Shown piece after piece: positions 1 to 6,541 of a stretch of DNA of 64,000 nt. The notes beneath the pieces are model-generated. The model saw nothing but the letters and a program-made list of their open reading frames with translations. It had not been told where the DNA came from and searched no databases. A program made the translations under genes and the position numbers. Source of the DNA: Luteipulveratus halotolerans (GTDB lineage: Bacteria; Actinomycetota; Actinomycetes; Actinomycetales; Dermatophilaceae); NCBI RefSeq assembly GCF_001247745.1, contig NZ_LAIR01000002.1:4154001-4218000 (forward strand), given 5' to 3'. The stretch's first letter is position 1; every line of letters begins with the position of its first letter.

Positions 1-196
1 CGTCGTCGCGGCGGCGTACGGCGGCGACGGTGCCGAGGGGCAGCGCCATCGGCAGCACGAAGCCGTCGTTGTAGTCGGTGTGCTCGCCGATCAGGTTGAC
101 CCGACCGGGCGCGAACCAGAACCCGTCGGGCGAAGCGCCGAACTCGGACCGGAACGACGCGAGGACCGAGTCCTGCATGTCCTCAACGCTTTTCAC
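1..196 (-). CDS. galK: Galactokinase, N-terminal part (cut by window edge)
   Basis: First 65 codons of galactokinase, which phosphorylates galactose to galactose-1-phosphate in the Leloir pathway. The visible residues contain the GHMP-family galactokinase signature FAPGRVNLIGEHTDYNDGFV at about residues 28-47, with the catalytic Arg and the sugar-binding Glu-His-Thr-Asp. The GTG start at 196 overlaps the galT stop by four bases (GTGA), and AAGGAGG lies eight bases upstream, so this start is preferred to the in-frame ATG at 179. It is translationally coupled to galT. The 3' end runs off the left edge. Confidence 0.93.
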   Translation of the reverse strand, partial: MKSVEDMQDSVLASFRSEFGASPDGFWFAPGRVNLIGEHTDYNDGFVLPMALPLGTVAAVRRRDD

Positions 197-1350
197 GCGC
201 CGGCCTCCTTGAGCTGCTCGGCCTGCTGCTCGGGCAGCACGTCACCGACGAACGCGCCCATGCCGGACTCGGACCCCGCGAGGTACTTGAGCTTGCCCTC
301 GCCACGACGGGTGGAGTAGAGCTCGAGGTGCAGCCAGGCGAGGTCGCGGTCCTGCCGCACGGGCGCCTGGTGCCAGGCGGCGATGTAGGGCATCGGCGTC
401 GAGTAGAGCCGGTCGAACCGCCCCAGCACGTCGAGGTAGACCTCCGCGAACGCATCCCGCTCCGCCGACGTGAGCGAGGGCAGGTCGGGCCGCTGCACCC
501 GCGGGAAGAAGTGGACCTCCATGGGCCAGCGCGCGGCGTACGGGACGAAAGCCACCCAGTGCTCATTGGACGCGATCACCCGCACCTCGTCGGCCAGCTC
601 ACGCTCGACGATGTCGCCGAAGAGGGAGCGGCCCGTGCGATCGGCGTACGCCCGGGCCGAGTCGAGCTCGCGCTGCGCCCGGGCGGGTACGAACGGGTAG
701 GCGTAGATCTGGCCGTGCGGATGCTGCAGGGTCACGCCGATCTCGGCGCCGTGGTTCTCGAACGGGAAGACCTGCTCGACCTCGGGGATCTGCGACAGGT
801 CGTGGGTGCGGTCGGCCCAGGCGTCGACGACCAGGCGCGCCTGCTGCTGGGTCAGCGTCGCGAACGACCCGTCGTGGTCGCTGGAGAAGCACACGACCTC
901 GCACCGACCGACGCCCGCTCGCAGCTGCTCGATCCCGTCGATGCGCTCTTGATCATGCTCCTCCTCCGGCCGCGGTCGCAGGCTCCCGCGGGCCGGCATC
1001 GTCGCCTGATCTTCCACGGGCTCGATGCCTTCGACGCGCGTGGAGAACGACGGGAAGCGGTTCTCGAACGCCACCACCTGGTAGTCCGGCGTCGGCACCT
1101 CGGTGTGGCGGCCCTCGCGCGACGGGCACAACGGGCACTCGTCGGCGGGCGGCATGAACGTGCGCGTCTGCCGGTGCGAGGCGAGCGCGACCCACTCACC
1201 CGTGAGCACGTCCTGGCGCATCTGCGACGAGGTGGCCGTGTGCGGCAGGTCGCGCTCGTCGGCGGGGACGTCACGCGGGGGAGACCCGTCGACGTCGTAC
1301 CAGAGGATCTCGCGTCCGTCGGCCAGCCGGCCTGTGGTTCGTCGGGTCAC
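193..1350 (-). CDS. galT: Galactose-1-phosphate uridylyltransferase
   Basis: 385-residue cytosolic enzyme that exchanges UMP between UDP-glucose and galactose-1-phosphate. A zinc-site motif ECPLCPS lies near residue 71, and the HIT-type active-site motif HPHGQIYAYP lies near residue 207, whose second His is the nucleotidylated residue in the family. Length and motif order fit the Actinobacterial GalT class. It is followed by galK with a GTGA overlap, so the two form an operon. The GTG start has no clear ribosome binding site, so a leaderless transcript or a slightly different start is possible. galE is not here but 27 kb away. Confidence 0.95.
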   Translation of the reverse strand: MTRRTTGRLADGREILWYDVDGSPPRDVPADERDLPHTATSSQMRQDVLTGEWVALASHRQTRTFMPPADECPLCPSREGRHTEVPTPDYQVVAFENRFPSFSTRVEGIEPVEDQATMPARGSLRPRPEEEHDQERIDGIEQLRAGVGRCEVVCFSSDHDGSFATLTQQQARLVVDAWADRTHDLSQIPEVEQVFPFENHGAEIGVTLQHPHGQIYAYPFVPARAQRELDSARAYADRTGRSLFGDIVERELADEVRVIASNEHWVAFVPYAARWPMEVHFFPRVQRPDLPSLTSAERDAFAEVYLDVLGRFDRLYSTPMPYIAAWHQAPVRQDRDLAWLHLELYSTRRGEGKLKYLAGSESGMGAFVGDVLPEQQAEQLKEAGA

Positions 1351-1401
1351 GGGACGACGCTAACGGACGCGTCCGCGGCGGCGGCGTACGACGTGGTCGG
1401 C

Positions 1402-2217
1402 TCAGATGTCGATGGCCTCGTCGGGGCCGCCGGAGTGGGCGGTCCGGCTTGCTGCGCCAGGCTCGTCCGAGGCGATGAAGTCGCGCAGCGCGGCGACCGC
1501 CTGGTCGGAGACCTCGACCTGGGGGCCGCGCGGGGCGCTGCGCGTGCCGTCGGGGGCGACCCGGATCTCGTGGTGCAGGCGCTCCATGTCAGCGTCGAGC
1601 TGGGAGGCGGTGGTCGCTGCCTCGTGCAGACCCTCGAGCAGCTCGGACGGCACCTGCCGGTCGTACTTGTAGTAGATCTTGTGCTCGAGGCTGGCCCAGA
1701 AGTCCATCGCGATGGTGCGGAACTGCACCTCGACCGGCACGAGCACCGTCTGGTCGGACAGGAACACCGGCACCTCGACGATCGCGTGCAGGCTGCGGTA
1801 GCCGTTGGCCTTGGGCTCGGCGATGTAGTCCTTGGTGATCATCAGCCGCACGTCCTCCTGCCCGGTGAGCAGGTCGAACACCCGGTAGACGTCGCTCACG
1901 AACGCGCACGTCACGCGCACACCGGCGATGTCGGTGATCTCGGCCCGCACGCTCTCGAGGTCGGGGCTGACGCCCCGGCGCTGCGCCTTGGCGAGGACGC
2001 CCTCCGGGGTCTTCAGCCGTGACGAGACGTGCTCGATCGGGTTGTAGGAGTGGATGTGGGTGAACTCCTGCTGCAGGATCTTGATCTTGGTGGTGACCTC
2101 GTCGATCCCGAACTGGTAGCAGAGCATGAAGCGCGTGAACTCATCACGCAGCTCGCGGAACTCCCCCAGCAGCCCCAGGAGGTCGGCCCCGGACGCAGAT
2201 GCGGACGTGTCGACCAT
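1402..2217 (-). CDS. Small alarmone synthetase (RelA/SpoT synthetase domain only)
   Basis: 271-residue single-domain (p)ppGpp synthetase of the RelQ/YjbM type. The RelA_SpoT nucleotidyltransferase core runs from about residue 40 to 200: RVTCAFVSDVY with strand and helix of the pyrophosphate-transfer site, the G-loop-like KANGYRSLH near 130, EVQFRT near 165 and the W..LEHK helix near 175. The HD hydrolase, TGS and ACT domains of long Rel are absent, so it should synthesise but not degrade alarmone. A 34-residue tail ends in an acidic stretch. It is a lone gene; the downstream galT begins only 51 bases away and could be co-transcribed. Confidence 0.9.
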   Translation of the reverse strand: MVDTSASASGADLLGLLGEFRELRDEFTRFMLCYQFGIDEVTTKIKILQQEFTHIHSYNPIEHVSSRLKTPEGVLAKAQRRGVSPDLESVRAEITDIAGVRVTCAFVSDVYRVFDLLTGQEDVRLMITKDYIAEPKANGYRSLHAIVEVPVFLSDQTVLVPVEVQFRTIAMDFWASLEHKIYYKYDRQVPSELLEGLHEAATTASQLDADMERLHHEIRVAPDGTRSAPRGPQVEVSDQAVAALRDFIASDEPGAASRTAHSGGPDEAIDI

Positions 2218-2280
2218 GACTTCGATGGTAAGCCGGGACTCTGTGCACCGCCCGTGGGTCCGGTGTACCCGGAGAGACGA

Positions 2281-2317
2281 CGAGGCCCGCCCGTCCGGTG
2301 CGGACGAGCGGGCCTCG
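2281..2317 (-). terminator. Hairpin downstream of the DUF4282 gene
   Basis: Arms of 17 bases (CGAGGCCCGCCCGTCCG and its complement with one mismatch) separated by three bases. It starts 21 bases after the DUF4282 stop codon and lies before the alarmone synthetase start, fitting a factor-independent stem although no U-tract follows. Confidence 0.7.
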
Positions 2318-2338
2318 GGTGAGCCGTGAGGGCGGGCG

Positions 2339-3010
2339 TCAGTCGCGGGCGCGCGCCTTGGCGATGCGGGCGACGTTGACGGCCAGCTCGAGCACGATGC
2401 GGATGATCGCGACCGTGAGCACGAGCGAGGCGAGCGCCTCGAGCGTGGTCATGAAGGCCTCGAAACCGCCCATGTTCTTGACGGACTCGGTGCCGAAGTC
2501 CTGGCTGCCCCACGCGTGGGCGAGGGTGCGCACGAAGCGGATGACCGCCCAGACCACGGTGAGCAGGAACGCCAGCGAGGCGATCTTCTCGGTGAGGCCC
2601 TTCTTGAACTGGAAGTCGCTGAACAGGTCGCCGATGCCGTCGCCGGCGCCCTGGACCGCGGCGCCTGCGCTGCCGGCAGCCTGCTGGCCGAAGCCGCCCT
2701 GCTGCTGGGGCTGGCCGTAACCCTGCTGGCCCTGGTCGTACGAGCCGTGCTGGCCCTGGTCGAAACCGCCCTGCTGCTGGCCGAAGTCCTGGCCGATGCT
2801 GGTCTGGTCCTGCTGGCCCTCGGACGGACGGCCCGCGCCGGCGGGCTGGCCGAAACCACCCTGCTGCTCGAAGCCCTGGCCGATGCTCTGCGGCTGGCCC
2901 TGACCCTGCGACTGACCGAAGCCACTGCCCTGATTGTAGCCGGGGTACTGGGGGTTGGGTCCCGAGCTGTCCGGGGTGTCGTTCCACGAGCCGTTGGTCG
3001 GCGATGACAT
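2339..3010 (-). CDS. DUF4282 membrane protein with Gln/Gly-rich N-terminus
   Basis: 223 residues. The first ~125 are low-complexity Gln/Gly/Pro/Ser repeats (recurring GFGQ, GQQGG), likely disordered and cytosolic. The C-terminal ~95 match DUF4282: a DFQFKKGLTEKIA entry, a transmembrane helix (AFLLTVVWAVIRF), a loop and a second helix (LASLVLTVAIIRIVLELAV) followed by a basic tail. The family has no known biochemical function. The ATG at 3010 is chosen because GGGAGGAA lies six bases upstream; an upstream in-frame ATG at 3046 lacks one. A hairpin follows the stop. Confidence 0.85.
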   Translation of the reverse strand: MSSPTNGSWNDTPDSSGPNPQYPGYNQGSGFGQSQGQGQPQSIGQGFEQQGGFGQPAGAGRPSEGQQDQTSIGQDFGQQQGGFDQGQHGSYDQGQQGYGQPQQQGGFGQQAAGSAGAAVQGAGDGIGDLFSDFQFKKGLTEKIASLAFLLTVVWAVIRFVRTLAHAWGSQDFGTESVKNMGGFEAFMTTLEALASLVLTVAIIRIVLELAVNVARIAKARARD

Positions 3011-3161
3011 TGCGATTCCTCCCTGGGGGATGTCCTGGCGGCCCATCCTCGCGTCCGTGGCCCGGGCCCGCCAAGCCGACGTGCCTGGCGATGGACAGGC
3101 AGTGCAGTGATATCACGCCGGACCCGCTCATCAGGGCCGCAGCAGCCGACGAGTCGCGTGC
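3011..3161. other. Intergenic spacer, nothing recognised
   Basis: Holds the ribosome binding site and presumably the promoter of the DUF4282 gene; no RNA gene, repeat or further open frame can be supported. Confidence 0.5.
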
Positions 3162-4037
3162 TCAGACGCCGAGCAGCACCAGCGCGACGAGCACGAGCGG
3201 CAGCAGCAGGACCACGACGGACGCCCCGACGACCAGTGCCACCAGGCCGGGACGGTGGCGGCGCTGCTGCAGCAGCTGCAGCCGGGTCAGGGCCGATCCG
3301 TGCGCGCCCAGCGTGGCCTCGGGGTGGGTGCCCTCGGCGAGCGCGACCAGGGCCCGGCCGAGCTCGCGAGGCGGGGCGGTCCGCAGGGCGGTGTGGTCGG
3401 CGAGCACCTCGATCAGCAGGGTCACCTCACGCAGGCCGCCGGGGCTGCGCAGCCATGGCGGCACGGCGTGGTGCAGGACGGTGAAGAACTCCAGCACGAG
3501 GTCGTGCCGGTAGCGCAGGTGGGCGCGCTCGTGCGCGAGCACGGCGTCGAGCTGGCCGGAGGGCAACGACTGCATCGTCGAGTCGGTGATCACCACCCGG
3601 TGCTGGCGACCGGGGACGCAGTACGCCGTGGGCGTGGGGTGCGGGAGGACGCGTACGTCGGCGGGCCGGTCGGCAGGCCCGTCGTCGCCGAGCAGGTCGA
3701 CCAGCTCGCGGTGCTGGCGTCGGGTGCGTCGCAGGTCGGTGCCGACGCGGTGCGCCTCCAGCAGCAGCCGGACGACCATCACGCCCGTCACCGACAGGCC
3801 GAGCACGAGAGTGCCGAGGTGGTCGGTGGGGTCGGGGACGGCCGTGGTGTCGCGGGCGCGATCGAGCATCGCGAGCGGCGCGGCTGCGAGACCGGCGATG
3901 ACCGCGGCCAGCGACACCGACTGCCACAGCAGCAGGGCAGGCCCCGGGACGTGGCGCAGCGCGTGCAGGCGCGGCAGGAGTCGAGGGACGGGCCACGCCA
4001 GCACGATCGCGAGCACGGCGACCGCACCGACTGTCAT
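3162..4037 (-). CDS. M56 family (BlaR1/MecR1-like) membrane zinc metalloprotease
   Basis: About 291 residues. Three N-terminal hydrophobic segments (about 1-15, 38-60 and 85-105) lead to a cytosolic protease domain with the zinc motif HERAH (AVLAHERAHLRYRHD, near residue 180) and a later Glu in LLIEVLADHTA as probable third ligand; a final helix ends the protein. There is no extracellular sensor domain, as in many Actinobacterial M56 proteins. Such proteases normally inactivate a BlaI-type repressor encoded next door; here the only BlaI is 6 kb away in the cyd operon. The start at 4037 has AGAGGA eight bases upstream; an ATG at 4046 is possible. Confidence 0.85.
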   Translation of the reverse strand: MTVGAVAVLAIVLAWPVPRLLPRLHALRHVPGPALLLWQSVSLAAVIAGLAAAPLAMLDRARDTTAVPDPTDHLGTLVLGLSVTGVMVVRLLLEAHRVGTDLRRTRRQHRELVDLLGDDGPADRPADVRVLPHPTPTAYCVPGRQHRVVITDSTMQSLPSGQLDAVLAHERAHLRYRHDLVLEFFTVLHHAVPPWLRSPGGLREVTLLIEVLADHTALRTAPPRELGRALVALAEGTHPEATLGAHGSALTRLQLLQQRRHRPGLVALVVGASVVVLLLPLVLVALVLLGV

Positions 4038-4110
4038 GCGGGCCATCCTCTCTGACGTGCCTGCGTGCCCAGGACCGTACCGGCCCACCGGGACGACCTA
4101 GGCTGGGCGG

Positions 4111-4701
4111 GTGCTCGACCGGGGTGGCGTACGACTGGCCAGGGCCGCGACGTTCGCGTCCGTGGCGGTGGCGCTGTCGGCGACCGCTCACGTCACCGGT
4201 GGCGGCGGCCCGCCCCGCGTAGGTGTCCTCGGCCTCGGGTTCGGTGCGGTGCTCGCGGTCGCCGTGCTCGTCTCAGGACGCCGCATCGGTCGCCTGGCGA
4301 TGCTCGGTCTGCTCGCCGGGTCGCAGATCGCTCTGCACACGACGTTCGGGGTGCTGGGCTCGACGCCGACGGGGTCGCACTGCCTGAGCGGCGATCATCA
4401 CGCCGCGCACGCCACGGCCTGTGAGCCGGGCGCGATGGCCGGCCACGCCGCGAGCGGTGGCGCCGCGATGCTGCTCGCGCACGCGGCCGCGACCCTCGCG
4501 CTGGCCCTGGTCCTCGCGCGCGGTGAGCAGATCCTCTGGACGCTCGCCGCCGCGCTCGGCCTGACGCTGCCGACACGTCCGACCGCACCGGCGCCCACCC
4601 GCCGTCAGCTGCCCCGCCACACCGGCCCGACCCGGCCGCGGGTGGCGCTGCGCCACGTCCCGCTCCTTCGAGGTCCGCCGCAGGTCGCGCTCAGCCGCTG
4701 A
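4111..4701 (+). CDS. Membrane protein with His/Cys/Met-rich extracytoplasmic loop, possibly copper-linked
   Basis: 196 residues, GTG start. Three or four helices lie in the first 100 residues and one near 125-140; the tail is Pro/Arg-rich and basic. Between the third and fourth helices is a loop with about five His, two Cys and Met (SHCLSGDHHAAHATACEPGA), a composition typical of metal-binding loops. It is divergent from the M56 gene and 76 bases upstream of ycnI-copC on the same strand, so a role in copper handling is inferred from composition and position. No family is confidently recognised. Confidence 0.6.
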   Translation: MLDRGGVRLARAATFASVAVALSATAHVTGGGGPPRVGVLGLGFGAVLAVAVLVSGRRIGRLAMLGLLAGSQIALHTTFGVLGSTPTGSHCLSGDHHAAHATACEPGAMAGHAASGGAAMLLAHAAATLALALVLARGEQILWTLAAALGLTLPTRPTAPAPTRRQLPRHTGPTRPRVALRHVPLLRGPPQVALSR

Positions 4702-4718
4702 GCACCCACCTGCCATCC

Positions 4719-4746
4719 CTCGTACGCCGAACCACCGGCGTACGAG
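4719..4746. terminator. Short GTACGCC hairpin between two same-strand genes
   Basis: Perfect 11-base arms CTCGTACGCCG / CGGCGTACGAG with a six-base loop, 18 bases after the stop of the loop protein and before ycnI. Could be a terminator or a member of the small CGTACGCC hairpin class seen elsewhere in the window. Confidence 0.5.
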
Positions 4747-4777
4747 CGCTGACCCCACTCATCTCGAAGGACAACTC

Positions 4778-5515
4778 ATGCGTTCAACCCTGCCCAGACT
4801 CCTCACGGTCGGCGCGCTCGCCGGCCTCACCCTCGCCGGCACCGCTGCCTCGGCGTCCGCCCACGTGCGGGTGACACCGAGTACGACGGCCGCGGGCTCG
4901 TACTCCCAGCTCACCTTCCGGGTGCCCAACGAGCGTGACGACGCGAGCACCACCAAGGTGACCGTCACGCTCCCGCAGGCCGACCCGTTCCTGTCGGTGT
5001 CGGTCAAGCCCGTTCCCGGCTGGGCGATCTCGACGGCGACGGCCAAGCTGCCCAAGCCGGTCGACGACGAGGGCACCACGATCACCGAGGCGGTGCGTAC
5101 GGTCACCTGGACTGCGAGCGGTGCCAACGCGATTCGGCCCGAGCAGTACCAGGAGTTCGCGATCAGCGTCGGCAAGCTGCCGGCCGCCGGCAAGACCGTC
5201 GTCCTGCCCGCCGACCAGACCTACTCCAACGGGGAGGTCGTCCGTTGGAACCAGCCGACCGAGGCCGGTGCGGCCGAGCCCGACAAGCCCGCACCCGCGC
5301 TGACGGTGACCGCGGCCGAGGGTGGGCACGGAGCCGCCCCGGCAGCCGCGCCGAGTGCGGCTCCGGCTGCGGCGGCCGCGCCCGAGTCCGGCGGCACGGC
5401 CAGCACCGACAGCACGGCGCGCTGGCTCGGTGGTGGCGGTCTGCTCGCGGGCGTCGTCGGTATCGGTGCCGGCGTGCTCGGCTGGACGCGCCCGCGCAAG
5501 GATGGCCAGGTATGA
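4778..5515 (+). CDS. ycnI: YcnI family copper-binding protein (DUF1775)
   Basis: 245 residues, exported and membrane-anchored. A signal peptide ends at SASA-HVRV, leaving the mature N-terminal His that forms the mono-histidine copper brace in YcnI. The DUF1775 beta-sandwich follows (to about residue 165, with conserved FRVPNE, PGW and QYQEFAI segments), then an Ala/Pro-rich linker and a C-terminal helix with a basic stop-transfer RPRKDG. AAGGACAA precedes the ATG. The stop overlaps the copC start by four bases, so the two are translationally coupled. The likely role is periplasm-side copper delivery or sequestration. Confidence 0.92.
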   Translation: MRSTLPRLLTVGALAGLTLAGTAASASAHVRVTPSTTAAGSYSQLTFRVPNERDDASTTKVTVTLPQADPFLSVSVKPVPGWAISTATAKLPKPVDDEGTTITEAVRTVTWTASGANAIRPEQYQEFAISVGKLPAAGKTVVLPADQTYSNGEVVRWNQPTEAGAAEPDKPAPALTVTAAEGGHGAAPAAAPSAAPAAAAAPESGGTASTDSTARWLGGGGLLAGVVGIGAGVLGWTRPRKDGQV

Positions 5516-6153
5516 GGGCCCGTCTGCTCCTGCTGCTCGCCGCCGTGGCCGCCGTGCTGGGTCTCGGCGCACCTGCTGCGTCGGCCCACGACGTGCTGAT
5601 CTCGACCTCGCCCAAGGACGGCTCGACCGTCGCGACTGCGCCCTCGAAGGTCACGCTGACGTTCAACAACCCGGCCATCGCGACGGGTTCGGTCATCCAG
5701 GTCAAGGGCCCGGACGGCCCGGTCGACGAGGGCAAGCCCCAGTTCGTCGACCACGTGGTCACGCAGCCGCTCAAGGCGGGTGCACCGGCCGGTGACTACA
5801 CCGTGACGTGGCGGGTCACCTCCGTCGACGGCCACCCGATCAGCGGCACGTTCCGGTTCACCGCGACGGCTGCTGCGGCGGGTGCGTCGTCCGAGCCGAC
5901 GGCCACGCCCGGCGGCGCGACCGCGACGACGCAGGCGGTGACCGGCACGTCGTCGCCGACCGCGGTCCCGTCCGCTGCGCCGTCGTCCGACGCGGCGTCC
6001 GATGAGCCCGAGGACGGCCGCAACCTGCTGGTCACCCTGGTCGGCCTGCTCGTGGTCGGCGCCATCGTCGGTGCGCTCGTCGGCCTGGTCCGGCGCCGCT
6101 CGCGGTCCGACGGCACCACCCGGCACACCCACGACGAGGACGACGAGGACTGA
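5512..6153 (+). CDS. copC: CopC-domain copper resistance protein, membrane-anchored
   Basis: 213 residues. The signal peptide ends ...PAASA-HDVL, so the mature protein begins with the His that ligates Cu(II) in CopC; a second conserved His lies in VDGHPISGTFRFT. The domain spans about residues 27-122 and is followed by a Thr/Ser/Ala-rich linker, one transmembrane helix (LLVTLVGLLVVGAIVGALVG) and an acidic tail. Its ATG overlaps the ycnI stop. The partner CopD membrane domain is not adjacent; a CopD-CtaG fusion is 54 kb downstream. Confidence 0.93.
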   Translation: MRARLLLLLAAVAAVLGLGAPAASAHDVLISTSPKDGSTVATAPSKVTLTFNNPAIATGSVIQVKGPDGPVDEGKPQFVDHVVTQPLKAGAPAGDYTVTWRVTSVDGHPISGTFRFTATAAAAGASSEPTATPGGATATTQAVTGTSSPTAVPSAAPSSDAASDEPEDGRNLLVTLVGLLVVGAIVGALVGLVRRRSRSDGTTRHTHDEDDED

Positions 6154-6177
6154 CCACCGATCGACGGCCGTGTCCAG

Positions 6178-6219
6178 CGGGTGTCGTAATGCGTGTCCTG
6201 ACGCCCGATCCGACACCCG
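6178..6219. terminator. Hairpin after copC
   Basis: Nine-base arms CGGGTGTCG / CGACACCCG with a 24-base loop, 24 bases downstream of the copC stop; probable terminator of ycnI-copC. Confidence 0.45.
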
Positions 6220-6250
6220 TTGCCGCGGATCGGCCGGGTCCGCTCCTGGA

Positions 6251-6301
6251 GTGCGCAGCAACGGTCGGTCCGAACCGGATCCATGAGCCGTTCCTGCGCA
6301 C
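6251..6301. repeat. 14-bp imperfect inverted repeat
   Basis: GTGCGCAGCAACGG pairs with CCGTTCCTGCGCAC with one mismatch around a 23-base loop. It lies between the convergent copC and MMPL genes, part of a 388-base spacer full of hairpins. Confidence 0.5.
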
Positions 6302-6310
6302 AGATCACAA

Positions 6311-6509
6311 GGCCGTACGCCGGCCGCTCAGGTGAGCGACCGGCGTACGGCCACTGGGCCCATGCGGTCTGCGAAGTGCCCGTTCGCGGGGGTTCTCAGG
6401 TCCGGTCGGGTCGGGTGGTCTGAGGAGTGCCCGTTCGCGGGGGTTCTCAGAGAGGTGGCGACCTCAACGCCGTACGCCGGCCGCTCAGGTGAGCGACCGG
6501 CGTACGGCG
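6311..6509. repeat. Two copies of a 40-bp hairpin and a 25-bp direct repeat between copC and mmpL
   Basis: Copy 1 (6311-6352) and copy 2 (6468-6509) share the core GCCGTACGCCGGCCGCTCA, two bases, then TGAGCGACCGGCGTACGGC: 19- to 20-base arms with one mismatch and a two-base loop. Between them a 25-base direct repeat beginning AGTGCCCGTTCGCGG occurs at 6375-6399 and 6426-6450, exactly 51 bases apart. The genes on both sides converge on this spacer, so the hairpins probably end transcription from both sides; the duplication suggests local amplification. No protein is encoded here. Confidence 0.85.
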
Positions 6510-6541
6510 TTCTGGGTGGTGCGGGTGCGATCCGCCGATCG

